64,000 bases of DNA from Spiroplasma alleghenense (GTDB lineage: Bacteria; Bacillota_I; Bacilli_A; Mycoplasmatales; Mycoplasmataceae). Of the stretch, positions 29,532 to 41,158 are shown one piece after another (the stretch's first letter is position 1; each line of letters opens with the position of its first letter). The notes below the pieces were generated by a model. The model made no database searches. It was not told the DNA's origin and worked only from the letters and a program-made list of their open reading frames with translations. The translations under genes were made by a program, and so were the position numbers. The DNA lies in assembly GCF_003363775.1 (NCBI RefSeq), contig NZ_CP031376.1:992001-1056000 (forward strand). Reading direction: 5' to 3'.

Positions 29532-31190
29532 CTATCTTTCTAAAACATTTACCAATTTTGAAATTTTTTGCTCATAAATATTATCAAAAATATCATTTCA
29601 ATAATTTCTATCGCTGTAGCTATATTCAATTCTAAAAGAATTCAATTTATTTTTTTTAATTTCTAATTGCTGGGCTAATTTTGATTTTAATTTTAAAAAT
29701 TTTTCAATTAATTCTGCATCAGAATACAAATGTGAATTAGCCTCTTTCACTTCAGAAACTTTATTAATTCTAACTATGTTTCCGTTAGAAAATATTTGAT
29801 CAATATTTGAAAATTCGGTTTCCAAATAATTTATCTCATCTTCAAAACCACGATTTAATGACTCCATTTCTAAATTATTTATTTTTAGATCACTTGACTC
29901 TCTAAATAATTTTGAAGACTCGTAGTTTATTTCCGTTATTTTTTCATCAATTTTTTCTAAATCCTTTTTAGCAGAAATATTTTTTTCACTATTTAATTCA
30001 TTTATTATTCCGTTAAAATCACTATTCATATTTTCTCATTGAATACCCATAGTTATCATCGTATAAAGAGTTGTGACAACTGTTAATAAAGCGATAGAAC
30101 GATCAATAGTTTTAGCGGCATCTTTCACATATGAAGAGAAATTATTAGTAATATTTCAAAGTTTGTTAATAGTAGAGGGCAGAGTAAACACAAGCGGAAC
30201 CAGTGTATATAGTATTTTTAAATCATAATATGTTTTTTCAAATTTTTGCCCCATTAAATCAACACTCGCTTCATAAGCAAGAGCTGTACCTTTGTGTATC
30301 AAGGAGGACGCCAACGCACTTGCAACAAAAATTGGCAAAAATATAGATAGGGCATTTAGAGCGACAGTAGCTGTACCTGCAATTTCAGATATTATCATTT
30401 CAGCCAAAGCTGCAGCTTTCGCAAATCCTAAAAATTTTATCAATTTATCGATTTCTGATAATACACTTTCTATATTTTCTTTTTCAATTTTTAGTTTTTT
30501 GATTTCTCCTCCTAAATTTTTTGTTAAATCATCAATTTCATTAATTCTTATTTTATTGCTACTTATTATATTTAAATTATTTTCAATTTTTCTTAATAAT
30601 ATTTTTTTCTTCAATTCTTTAAGTTCCTGAGATGTTGTTAAAACATCTTCAACCGATTTGCTATAATCATAAATTAATTTATATTTATCTATTTGATTAA
30701 GATTTGATCACTCTTCGAAATTATATTTAAAAAATTCAATTCTAGATAAATCTTTGTAATTTTCTCTATCTGTTATATTTTCATATGCCAAAACATTTTG
30801 AATTAAAATATCCTTAACAAAACCAATTTCCATTCTTACCTTTTTTTCTGAATAATTTTCAGTAACAAGTCTAGAAGAAATTTCATTTTGTATAGCGAAA
30901 TTTGAATCTAAGAAATCGCTACCCCCAATATTTGAATAATAATTTGGAAGCAACTTAATTTTTTCCAACTCATTCAAATAGTCTTCTGTCATTTCTGAAG
31001 GAATATTCGCCTTCAAAAATCGTTCGCGAACTAATTTTGATTTTGTAAATTCATAATTGTTGCTCAATTTTATTGATAATTCATTTCTTCTAGATAAGGA
31101 GTTAGCCAATATAGCAGAACTTGATGTCACTATAATAATACTTCCAAACACTGCCATCATAATTTTTCTTTTATTACTTATATTTTTCAT
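29532..31190 (-). CDS. EISSRLVT helical surface protein, 552 aa
   Basis: The most divergent of the four EISSRLVT proteins. It keeps the signal segment (SSSAILANSLS), IQNEISSRLVTENYSEKKVR, FKYNFEEWSNLN, and a C-terminal YSYSDRNYWNDIFDNI block, but the middle differs: a hydrophobic run KFLGFAKAAALAEMI, AGTATVALNALSIFLPIFVASALAS and a third, TLVPLVFTLPS. Coiled-coil stretches flank this part. It sits between the lipoprotein (15 bases) and a class Q gene (10 bases). The hydrophobic centre could insert in a membrane. Function unknown. Confidence 0.8.
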
Positions 31191-31205
31191 TTTTTAAATT
31201 TCTTT

Positions 31206-33095
31206 CTATTTAATTTTAATAAAAATTACTTCTTCATTTTTAATTCACTGCCCTTTTTTAAAAGTTATTACAAATTGCTTATTTCAATTTTCAAATTCTG
31301 CTTCATATCAATCAAACCACTCGATTGTATAGTCTAAATTTTCTTTCATAAACGGAATGTTATCAATTAAAAACTGATTTAATATTTTATAGTTTTCCAA
31401 GTTCGAATTTTTATTATTTATATTTAGCTTTTCAATTTCTAATCTTATTGAAGATAATCCAAACTCTGCTGGATACCATTCTATTTCCTTGCCCTTCAAT
31501 AATCTAGAATTGATTATCGGTTTTAAAATCACCGATTCTCCTATTTTCAAAAATTCAGTATCAGAATTTCAAATTATCTCATAATCTAAATGCTCACTTA
31601 GCGATGAGTATTTTTCATTGCTTGATAACAAGTCCTTTATTATTTTTTTGGTTAGCTGATTACTCATTCCCGCAGATAAGTTTAATGCCGGCATAATAAA
31701 ATTGTTTAATTCCTCACTATCAATGAATTCGAAATTTATAACAATTTCATTTAAATCGTTATTAAAAAAATAAGAATTTTCCCTCGGGGTTATGCTAATA
31801 GATGAATCTGCATAAATTGTATTTTCTAAGTTATTTTTAGAAACTATTAATTCATCTGTTATGTCTAAAATTGGAGAAAAAGTTTCCAGAACTAACAAAA
31901 ACTGCTCTTCAAAATATTTATATTCAGTAACTCCCGGAGTTACTTGAATTTTTCTAAACTCTTCGTTTAGTTTCGATAAATTAACTTTAGGTACCACAAA
32001 TTCCAATGAATCTCCAATTAAATAATTACTTGATTCAATTACACTTAAATTAATTTTGTTACCTGGTATAAAAAACTCAAATTCACTCGAATTGCTAATA
32101 ATATAATCAATTCCTCTTTTTGCATATGGAACTATGTCTAGAATTTGGGCTTCTAAATTATTTTCATAAATTTTTACATTAGTATTAAAATCTAAATCTA
32201 ATTTAGAAATGGTTTCATTTAATTCCTTAATGTTGAAAGTACTAATTGTAAAAATAATGTCGTCACCAATTAAAAACCTTGATTCTGGATCAACAATAAT
32301 TTTTACTTTATCCCCCTCTTTCAAAATTTCAAAAGATGTGGAGTATTCAATTTTGTAATCTTGGTTTATTTTTGCTCCAAAAACATGTTCATTTATCTTC
32401 TTTTCAACCCTATCGTTAATAATTGAATGCTTTTCATTTATTAGGGGCTTGATACTTTCAAAATTAATTAGATTAATGTCGAATATATTAATTTGTAATA
32501 TGGCCGCACCTTTTATAATTTCTGAATCAGGAATTGATTGAATTGTAATTAAATCTCCTTTTGAAAAAACAGAATTTTGTGCCATATCATAAATTACTTT
32601 AAAATCCACTTCATGTTGGGCTGCTGGAATTGAGTTTTTCAATTCCAAAATCAGATTTTTTTCAAAATTATTCTTTTCATCTCCAGGAAGAGGCTTTACT
32701 AGCTCTAAATCTGACTGAAATCTAGAAAGGCTTATATGATTTACTATTTTATTTATTATTTTTCCATAAATTTTGTTATTGTCTTTAATGGTTCTAATAT
32801 AAATTTCATCATTCACCGAAAAATAATTTTCTTTATTAGTTGATATTATTTCGTAATGAGTTTGATAAAATACCTCATTTGACCAATTTCTAAATGTCTC
32901 AATTATCTCATTAAAATAGTCTTTAGCAAGTTCTTTAGGTTTTGGCTCTCTAATACTTTTTTCTATATCGCCAATATCTAACATTTCGACTTCATTTTCA
33001 AAATTATTTTGTTTTTTTGCAGAACACGAAATTGTAGAGATTGCTGATGTTGTCGCTGGAATAATAAAAAATAAAGATAATATTATTCTTTTCAT
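31206..33095 (-). CDS. GD-repeat lipoprotein, 629 aa
   Basis: A 629-aa lipoprotein with signal MKRIILSLFFIIPATTSAIST ending in an SC lipobox. It follows the same plan as the 627-aa copies, with VNDEIYI, SKGDLITIQS, KEGDKVKII and KIGESVIL unit starts, but is clearly diverged from them, which are close to each other. The N-terminal EVEMLDIGDIEKSIREPKPKEL block is conserved in all three. First gene of the second cassette. ATG has a weak AAAGGAAA site. The RFSENYY partner starts 57 bases away on the other strand. Confidence 0.83.
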
Positions 33096-33151
33096 TTTAA
33101 TGTTTTCCTTTCAATGTTATTGTATACTATAAGTGTTAAGGAAAAAAGTAT
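33096..33151. promoter_or_regulatory. divergent promoter region, second cassette
   Basis: 56 bases between divergent starts. Box variant at 33120-33130 (minus ATAGTATACAA), one base off the other cassettes. Confidence 0.5.
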
Positions 33152-34027
33152 TTGCGCGATTTTGTAATTAAAAATTTTTATAAGATATTAGGATTTATTA
33201 ATTTCTTAATAATTTCAATATTTTTTATTTTCTATTTATTTTTTTCTAGTAATGGTATTAATCATGCTAAACAAAAAATGAACATGGTTAATTCAGATAA
33301 TCTAAGTAATTTGCTAGAAAAAAATGAGTACTACATCTTGATTAACAATAAAAATGCAAATCGTGTTGAAAGTATTCTAAATGGCATCTATCAGGATGCG
33401 TTTAATTTTATGCAAGAAGGTCTTAATATACCCGAAAATAACGTATGAATAAAATTTCAAGAATCCACTTTATACCAAAAATACAGCAACGAATTAAATT
33501 ACTTTGACTTTTTCTTAGAAATTTTAAATCTGCCAATTTTATATTTAAATTATCAATCAAAAAGCTTTCAAAAAAATGACTTTGAGGCAGTTTTTGATTT
33601 AAACGCAATTTCTGATTTAAAATATCATTATAATAAAAACAACATTATTAATCATCAATTTTGAGTTAATAATGATATAGATAGCAATTATTTTCTATAT
33701 CAGAGTAGTTTTTTAAATCAATCAGTTAAATCATTAATCGGGATAATAAATCATGACATTGAAAATTCTGATAATAAAATACTTTCTAAGAAATATTCAC
33801 AATCAAAAAATTATTACTTAACTAAACGTTTAGATAACTTTGAAATTTTTTTGAAAAAATACGAGATTAAGAATTATTTAAATAATCTATTAATTAGTTG
33901 TTATATTACAGCCATCTGAATGGCACTATTGATTATTGAAATAATTTATGTAATCACTTTGCTAATTTTTTTAAGATTTTCAGAGAACTATTACTTCCAT
34001 AAATATATTCAGGTAATTGATCGTTAA
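33152..34027 (+). CDS. RFSENYY membrane protein, 291 aa
   Basis: Diverged copy: TM near 12-35 (FINFLIISIFFIFYLFF), NLLEKNEYYILIN, GIYQDAFNFMQEG, LNYFDFFLEI, YSQSKNYYLTKRLDNFEIFLKK, second TM and the invariant FLRFSENYYFHKYIQVIDR end. TTG is the likely start: AAGGA lies 8 bases before it and no ATG is near. Its lipoprotein partner is likewise the divergent one, suggesting that the pairs co-evolve. Confidence 0.8.
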
Positions 34028-34033
34028 AAATGA

Positions 34034-34059
34034 AAAAAATTCCCAAAAGGGAATTTTTT
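34034..34059. terminator. bidirectional terminator between convergent genes
   Basis: Perfect stem AAAAAATTCCC / GGGAATTTTTT with AAAA loop, between the RFSENYY gene and the convergent class Q gene. Confidence 0.85.
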
Positions 34060-34172
34060 ACTACACTTTCAGAATATTCACAGTGATGATCAATTAAAAA
34101 ACGAATTTTAAATATTTCGTATCAGAAAGGTTTTTATTTTTAATTTTTCCATTTTTAATTTTATTAAATTCA

Positions 34173-34925
34173 TTATTCTTGCTTTGAATCTTCTCCAAAT
34201 TTATGAAAAGCTGCAAATGAACTATAAAATAAAATCATCAAAATTAATAAGATTGAAAAAACGGTAGAAATAATTGAAAATATTTTATTGCCGTTAGAAT
34301 CAAAAATTTCTATTGCCCCTGTTTTGGCAATTTCAAATTGGGTTTTAATTTCTTGAGTTCAATTAGCTTCACTAAAATCAGTGAACTGGTTAAAGAATTG
34401 GGATTCAAAACTACTTGTGAAAGTTTCTGACTGAATTATAATGAAATTTTGAGCAATTAGAAAAATAATAGCTGGGATTAAAGTATAAAAAGGGATTAAA
34501 CTTCTTCTAAAACTAAAGAATAAAGAATTATTTTGTCTAGAAAATCCAATTACATAAAAATAACTTAGGATTGCGGGTCAGGCAACAGATAGTACCAGCA
34601 ATATTAACGAAATTATTAAAATAGACCAAGTTGTGATTCCATCCTGAAATGCGAATATCATCTTCGAAGGACTGAACGTCACTTTTTGGCTTATATCTAT
34701 TTCTTTATTTGTAAAACCATTAAAAAAACTATTCTCTACGCCTGGTAAATCTTTAATAAATTCTTGTCCTCCACTCAACCATAAAAATCAAGCAATATTA
34801 ATAATAAGCAGTAAAACAACCATGCCAATCAAGAAAAAGTAATAAACATTTCATTGTTTTGGGTTTAAAAATATTTTTTGGATTCTTAAAGAAACTTTTT
34901 TATTTTCTATTTGATTTTCATTCAT
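34173..34925 (-). CDS. FFNGF family class Q membrane protein, 250 aa
   Basis: Class Q: MNENQIENKKVSLRI, TM near 28-50, IKDLPGVENSFFNGFTNKEI, TM pair, FESQFFNQFTDFSEANWTQEIKTQFEIAKTG outside block, last TM, tail FGEDSKQE. Last gene of a four-gene run (class D, N, C, Q) transcribed toward the terminator. It lies 35 bases behind a class C gene. The start is the second of two nearby ATGs; the other is out of frame. Confidence 0.78.
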
Positions 34926-34960
34926 ATATAATAATCCAACTTTCTAAAGTATAAAATTTT

Positions 34961-35695
34961 TTAACTATTATCAACACTATTTTTTAAGCAATTATTTTCT
35001 CAATCTTTATTAATGATTTTCTTAGCAAAAATTAGATTAAACATTGTTGCATAGAACCAAGTTGTGATTCCCAATCCTAAAAATATAGTCGACGTTAAAA
35101 TCAAGGCATCTATTTTTGCTTTTAAAATAATTTTTAACTCTGCTACCACAATTTGAGTTTGACGCTCTAGTTCTTCTACACCCAAATTTTCTGCTAAAAA
35201 GTTTTTATCAATCTTTCGCTCAAGAGTTTTTTTAAATATCATTTCATAAAAATCTTCATTTAAGTACATTAAAAATTGCCAAAAGCAAAGAATGAAAAAG
35301 AAAATAAGAAGACTAAATCAATAAATACTTTTAACAAATGTATGATCATATTCCCTATTTCAAGACTTTTTCATCGGTAAGATAAAGTAGATAAAGACGC
35401 TTGCCATTGGCATCATTAATCAAGAGCACACATTTGTTTCAAGAAGATTACTTGGAGGAACTCACTTATTAAATGGTGTAATTAAATTTCATGAATAAAA
35501 TACAATTTGAATAGGTTTGCCATCTTGATTTGTAAAATTATTAAAAAAGTCTTTTTGAACTTCGCTTAAATTATTGACATTTATATTTTCCCCAATAAGA
35601 TAAAAATATGTACTAAGACTAAATATTGCCCCTAGGCTAAGAAGTGAAAAAATAAGTCAAAAGCAAATTTTGTTATGTAATTTAAATTTCTTCAT
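34961..35695 (-). CDS. FFNGF family class C membrane protein, 244 aa
   Basis: C-half plan with weaker motifs: MKKFKLHNKICFW, TM near 12-35, NNLSEVQKDFFNNF in place of the PGVE-FFNGF block, TMs, MYLNEDFYEMIFKKTLERKIDKNFLAENLG and a last TM before a polar tail. Starts 2 bases from the stop of the class N gene, so N-half and C-half together could replace a class D protein. 244 aa, exactly the length of the IS-split class C gene once the IS is removed. Confidence 0.76.
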
Positions 35696-35697
35696 TT

Positions 35698-36420
35698 CTA
35701 TATTTCTAGCCTTTCATATTTTTCATAGAGAACATCATTTTTATCTTGCTTTCTTTTATCTAATTTGTTTTCAAAGTAATCATGAAGTGACCATAAAAGT
35801 ATTGCTAAAATAGAAACCGAAGCCAGAGTTATTTCAATGGCATTTTCAATTAATAAATTATTATAATTGAAAGTTTTACCAATGCCTAATTTTAGAATTT
35901 GTAATTGTTCTTGAAATTCTGGTGTACTAAAAAAATCTTTACCAAAATATTTAAAAATTTGATTTTCAAAAGATTGATTGAATACATTTTTGTTTAAAGG
36001 AATTGATAGCCCAACGATAATAAGGACTAGCAATACTAATTCAAAGAAAGAACTTCAAAAACACCAAAATCTACCTCAAAGATTTTCGAAATTATAGGTT
36101 AAAATTTTAAAAATTGGTCCCATGACTAACATCGCGAGTAGAAGAGTTACTGAAAATAATACTCAATAACCCTCAAAAGATTTGGTTCAAAAAAATGATG
36201 AATACACACCTTTCAAACTCAGATATGCTGTATTCAAAATAGAAACACCATCTACTTGAAAATTATTAAAAAAATCTTCTTCGACACCAGGCAAATCTTT
36301 GATATAAATACGTGAGTTTGCTATATTTATAATTGAAATAAGAATCGTAATAGAAGTAACTATAATAATTATTTGTGTAATAAATGTAGTTGTAAATCTG
36401 GATATTTTATTTTTTTTCAT
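35698..36420 (-). CDS. FFNGF family class N membrane protein, 240 aa
   Basis: N-half plan: TM near 12-32, IYIKDLPGVEEDFFNNFQVDGVS, TMs, FENQIFKYFGKDFFSTPEF with an amphipathic helix LQILKLGIG, TM and a charged tail ending YEKYERLEI. I start at the ATG preceded by GGGAG; an ATG 12 bases upstream overlaps this ribosome site and is less likely. Seven ATT repeats lie 35 bases before the start. Closest to the class N gene at 59.5 kb. Confidence 0.78.
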
Positions 36421-36455
36421 TTTTACTCCCATTTTATTACTAGCAATATTTTTAG

Positions 36456-36476
36456 ATTATTATTATTATTATTATT
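36456..36476. repeat. (ATT)7 trinucleotide repeat upstream of a surface gene
   Basis: Seven exact ATT units, in the space between the class D stop and the class N start, 35 bases upstream of the latter. Could vary in copy number and alter expression. In mycoplasmas, triplet repeats ahead of surface genes are a known phase-variation mechanism; here this is inference. Confidence 0.6.
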
Positions 36477-36485
36477 ATATAATTA

Positions 36486-37964
36486 TTAATTAATTTTCGT
36501 ATTTTTTTGAGAAATATTTTTATTTCTAACTCAGAAATACTGAGTGATAAAGAAAATGCATATAGATGCGGCGGCTAAACTTATAGTCAGAAGTGTTATC
36601 ACAATTGGATTTAGTTTTTGCTCATACAAGATTTTTAGACCATGAACGGCATTATTAATTTGATAGTCTAAATTTTCTCTTCCAACCTCTTTAATTAAAA
36701 AGTTTTTTTCAAAAGCAAAAAAAAGATTATCTTCAAAAGCTATTTTGTAACTTTCAGGACTAAAGAAAAATATTAGTTGAATTATTATATTAGCTAAAAA
36801 AATAAAGCAAATAATGTTGTGAATTAAAAATACCTTGTGACTATCTACTTCTTTTTTATAAGGTCTTAAATGAAAAAAATTCATTATAGATAAAATTCAA
36901 AGTGGAATAAAAGTTAAAAAAAACATTCAAGTTGGTCCAATAATTCCACCAATCGAGTAAGAAGAAAATAATAAATTAGGATAAAATTTATAGTCATTAA
37001 TAATTTCACCTTTTTGATTAATAAAGCCATTAAAGTAATTACTTTCTACAAGCGGGATGTCTTGAATTTTTACTGAATCAAAAAATAAAACTGATCAAAA
37101 TATCATTGAAAGTACCGATAATATAAGAATTGATCACACAAGTGATAAATAATATTGCTTTTTGATTTTAAATTTTGGCTCATTTATAAGTAATCCTGAT
37201 TTTTGAAAATCAGCTTCACTCATTTCACTGGGGTGTTTATCTTGGATTTGGTTTTCAGAATCACTCATTAATAAATTATTTTGAGATAAAGCATTTATAT
37301 CGTTTTCTTTATTTCTTAATCCAAGATAATCTTGTAAAAGACAAAATAAGATAGCTGAAATTGTGAGCAAGCCAATTATAATATATGAAATATTTATCCC
37401 AAGAAATTTTTTATATCCAAATGCCTCTAGCACTGAATTTCTTAATATATCAAGTTGTTGTTGTAATTCAACGGTATTAAAGAAATCTCTACCAAAGTAA
37501 CCATATGTTTGCACCTCAAATACTTTTATAAAAATATTTTTATTAATTGTTAGCGCAAAACCAACTAATAAAATGATTATTAAAAATATTGAAATTATTG
37601 CTGAAATCCAAAATCATTTTCTACCAATCATTTTATCTCTTCAATGTGAAATTATTAATGGTATAACACCCACTCAAAATAAAATAGTAGTTAAGCAAAA
37701 CATTAAAGTTCTACCACCATAAAATATTTTGCCCCCAAATGGAAACAATAAATATTTAGAATTTAGCACTGCTATATTTGATATATCTTCACCATTTAAA
37801 GTAAATCCATTAAAAAAATCTTTTTCAATTCCAGGGAGGTCTTTTATATAAATACTTTTATCAACTAGTATTTGAAAATAGATATCTGATAAAAGCATCA
37901 TAAATATTCCAAGAATATATGCAGTTATAATAAAAGCCATTTTTTTCTTCTCTTTTTTTGTCAT
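36486..37964 (-). CDS. FFNGF family class D membrane protein, 492 aa
   Basis: A double protein of exactly the same length as the first class D (492 aa). Unit 1: YIKDLPGIEKDFFNGFTLNG, FEVQTYGYFGRDFFNT, then a charged cytoplasmic linker with NQIQDKHPSEMSE. Unit 2: IQDIPLVESNYFNGFINQKGE, FFAFEKNFLIKEVGREN. About eight TMs. ATG with GGGGGTGAGG. First gene of the D-N-C-Q run. The tail after the final TM, NKNISQKNTKIN, is basic. Confidence 0.8.
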
Positions 37965-38143
37965 TTCCTCACCCCCTTTATAGTTAAAATAAATTATTTA
38001 AAACCTGAATTCTATATTTGCAATTGATAATTATTTTTGAATCCTTGATTTAAATCTATCAACATTGTAAATACAAAGTTCTGAATCGCATAGCTTCGAT
38101 GATTAAGTTTTATAGAACAATAAATATCTTAGCAATAAGATTT

Positions 38144-38881
38144 TTAAACTTCTAAGCCAACTTCTTCCTGGTAAAGAACATCATTTTTGTTATTAAGTCT
38201 TTTTTTAAATTTTTTATCCAAATAAGTATAAATTCATCAAGCAATTATTGTCAAAGCAGAAATAATAGCAAATAGGATTGCGAATAGGATTGCGAATACA
38301 CTACTAATAGCAAAGCTATTATAATTAAAAACTTCATTAATTGATTCTCTCAATATTTGTAATTGACTTTGAAGTTCATCGGTATTAAAAAAATCCTTAC
38401 CAAAATATTTAAAAATTTGATTATTAAACGATTGGTCAAAACGAGCCCCGCTGAAAGAAATTAAGTATATAACTATTAAAAAAATTGATAGTATAAATTC
38501 GACTACTGATTTTCATATCAGGGATTTTTCACTTCATACCTTTGATGGAGGGCATCAAGCAAGTCAACTTATCGGACCTCATAGCAAAAAAATTCAGAAA
38601 GTACTTAAAAATAGCATTAATGTGTGACCGGAACTAAAATCAGAAAAGCCCAAAATTGATGAATATACCCCTTCTGTGCTTAAGTATGCTTCTTTGTAGA
38701 TACTTACACCATTTACTTGAAATTCGTTAAAGAAGTAATTTTCAATTCCGGGCATATCCTTTATATAAACTTTTGACCCTCCAATTATAAAAAACGGCAA
38801 CGATGCAATAATCACACTGATCATCAAAATCAATTGATAGGCAATAGTTATTTTATGTTTAGGAATTTTTAGAATTTTCAT
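38144..38881 (-). CDS. FFNGF family class N membrane protein, 245 aa
   Basis: N-half plan: MKILKIPKHKITIAYQLIL TM, VYIKDMPGIENYFFNEFQVNG, TMs, FNNQIFKYFGKDFFNTDELQSQLQILRESINEVFNY, TM, tail DVLYQEEVGLEV. Three near copies exist (48.2, 60.4 kb). This copy carries a 12-bp tandem duplication (GCGAATAGGATT twice near 38275) adding AILF to the last TM. Its start overlaps the end of the IS-split class C gene by 23 bases. Confidence 0.78.
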
Positions 38882-39039
38882 TTGTACTCTCCTTGATAAT
38901 TTCTTTACTTTCTTTTTTACGACCTTTGAATTCGAAAATAAAATAGTGCACTATTAGTATTAAAATAATTGTTATTGATATTGAACAAGTCACTAATAAT
39001 AAAATGCTCATTATTGTAAATTTTGTTCCAATAATAGTT

Positions 39040-40445
39040 AGAAACATCAACCTTAAGGAGACATCATCAAAAACGATGAATCTCCTTTTTTAATTAATAC
39101 CTTAAATTTTGTAGATTATTTTTGGCAAAAACAAATTTACTAAATTCATTTTCAAAATTTTCTATGCTATCAAATTCTATTCCACAAGTTTTAAAAAAAA
39201 TTGTCTTTATTCAACCATTCATAGATTCTGTTGGTGCGTTATGTTTAAAACCCGCTTTAGACATCGACATGATAAAGTTATTTTGTTTTTCTTCGAAATT
39301 TTTAACTATAATTGAGGCATTTGCTCTGCCGCGATCAGATTGAATAATTGCATCATTGAAACTATTTTTCAAACAATATTTGTGTACTTGTTTTATAACA
39401 TCCAAAACAATTTGTGCATTTTCGCTGGTACCAAATTTTCATCCAATTACTTTGCGACTGTAGAAATCATAGGCAATTTCACAAAGTAATTCAACTTTCT
39501 TACCATCAATTAATAGCTTTAATACGGTTCCATCAATTCCGATTTTTTCGCCGCAATTGTTAGCACTAAAATTGTTTTCGATCAAATCAGCTCTAATGGT
39601 TTTTTCCATTAAATCGCGACCTAGAATTTTGCTTCGCTTGAATCGGTAAGGGCTTTGAAATTTAAATTCGTTATCTTTCATTATTTTTAGAATTGTTTTA
39701 ACACTAACTTTAATGTTAAAAACAGATTTAATTCATAATTTAATGTTTTTAGCACCCGATGATATCTTGTTTTCTTTGAAAAACTCATTTATCAATTGAA
39801 TAACATCGTGCTTAATTTTACTTTGAAAAATCGGTAAAGTGCTTGAATTAAATTTATAATCATTTTTAGAAATATTGTTTAATAATAAATTATCTTTTTT
39901 AAACTTTTGATATTTGCTTCGAGAAACCTTGGCAATTTTGCACATTTTGGCAATTGATAAAACTTTGCGAAATTCAATTTCATAAATTAAACAAAAAGCT
40001 TTGTACTTATACTCCCTCGTTGCTTGAATCATCATCACTTGTTGGCGGCTGTAATTCATGCAAGAGGGCATGCACTTTTCCATGAACTCTTTTTCAATCT
40101 GTAGTTTTAAAAATTCCTCATCTTTCTTTTTTAGTTGTTTTTGTAGCTCTTCTATTTTGTCTGTTAATACTTTATTACTAACATCTTTTTTCAAAATATA
40201 ATCTCCTTTGCAAGATAATTTATTTCCTGCATTCTTTATGGATTGATTATACATTGAAACTCATAATTTTATAAGTTGTGGACCAGATTTTATATCATAA
40301 TCTTTTGCAAGTTCACTAGCACTAAATCCTTTATTATAAAGTTCAATAATTAATAATTTTAATTCCTGAGAATATGGTTTTTGGGGCAAAAAAATCAACC
40401 TTTCTTTAGGAAACCATTTTAGGTCTCCTTAAGGTTGATGTTTCT
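39040..40445 (-). mobile_element. IS3-family element, 1406 bp, GTT target duplication
   Basis: Perfect 23-bp inverted repeats beginning AGAAACATCAACCTTAAGGA, with GTT at 39037-39039 and 40446-40448. One long transposase frame on the minus strand. A hairpin AAGGAGA/TCTCCTT with a T-run lies just inside the left end. Three-base duplications are typical of the IS3 family. Confidence 0.92.
39094..40389 (-). CDS. transposase of IS3-like element, single frame
   Basis: A 431-aa transposase with the HTH (SQELKLLIIELYNKGFSASELAKDY), a coiled-coil linker KIEELQKQLKKKDEEF, then the DDE core: Asp in KIGIDGTVLKLL, Asp in AIIQSDRGRAN, Glu in APTESMNGWIKTIFF. Instead of overlapping orfA/orfB it is one continuous frame, as in some mollicute IS3 elements. 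The start is TTG, 13 bases after AAAGG; an internal ATG at 40254 would lose the HTH. Seems intact, so the element may be active. Confidence 0.85.
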
Positions 40446-41040
40446 GTTTCCAAACCCTTTGCTGTTTGTTCTATTTGCCAATTAAGTTTTTCTACTCCAA
40501 CATTTTTTACTAAATAATTTCTTTCAAAGAAAAAATCAATATGTTTAGCAATTGTAATTTCAAATATTTTTGGATTTAAAAAAAATATTAACTGGATAAT
40601 TATATTTAATGTAAATAAGAAAGTAAAAAATCCAATACCTCCAACAACTAATTTATTAAAGCCACTTTTTTGGATTCAACCAATCATCGTTAAGATAATT
40701 GTGCAAATAATTCAAAATGGTAAAAATGTAATATATATCATTTCATTATCGCGGGCGTTTCCCAATTTTCAAAATGACATTATCATTATAGCTGGATTAA
40801 TGTATGGCCTTTTAACTGGGTTGCCCGCCTCGTTAATTAAACCATTGAAGAAATCCTTCTCAAAATATGGGATATCATAAATTAAAATTTTTTTATTTCA
40901 CAAAGAGAAATACAATACAACACTTAATACTAGTGACAGTAGTGAAGAGGCGATAAAGGCGTATAGAAAAAATTTTTTAAAATATTCAAATTTGGTTTTC
41001 ATTTTTGCGTCTTTCTATTGTGACTAATTTTGATTAATAA

Positions 41041-41081
41041 TTATATACTCTATGAAAGCTAATAACTTAATTATATACTAT
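41041..41081 (-). promoter_or_regulatory. paired boxes upstream of the split class C gene
   Basis: Minus-strand ATAGTATATAA at 41071-41081 and AGAGTATATAA at 41041-41051, exactly 30 bases apart. The same pair with the same spacing is found at 44.7, 51.4 and 63.2 kb. The proximal box resembles a -10 element. Confidence 0.55.
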
Positions 41082-41124
41082 TCATATTTAAATTAACACA
41101 TTATAAAGTTTATTTAAATATGAA

Positions 41125-41150
41125 AAAAATAACGCCGGTGCGTTATTTTT
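41125..41150 (-). terminator. terminator between glucosidase remnant and module promoter
   Basis: AAAAATAACGC / GCGTTATTTTT with CGGT loop, just downstream of the remnant's stop. Confidence 0.8.
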
Positions 41151-41158
41151 GGAATACT

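Larger units (their letters stand above)
38859..41002 (-). pseudogene. class C membrane gene split by an IS
   Basis: Removing the IS and one GTT copy joins ...EQTAKGL to ETIIGTKFTIM in frame and yields a 244-residue class C protein: MKTKFEYFKKF, TM, IYDIPYFEKDFFNGLINEAG, LNPKIFEITIAKHIDFFFERNYLVKNVG, then the terminal TM and the tail ENSKNS. The 5' part is 40446-41002 and the 3' part 38859-39039. No other lesion is seen, so the insertion is recent. A degenerate copy without the IS lies at 48.96-49.6 kb. Confidence 0.88.

Noticed and set aside
36456-36476. CRISPR or other spaced repeat array
   Set aside because: No regularly spaced direct repeats with unique spacers anywhere in the window; the only tandem repeat is this short ATT tract.
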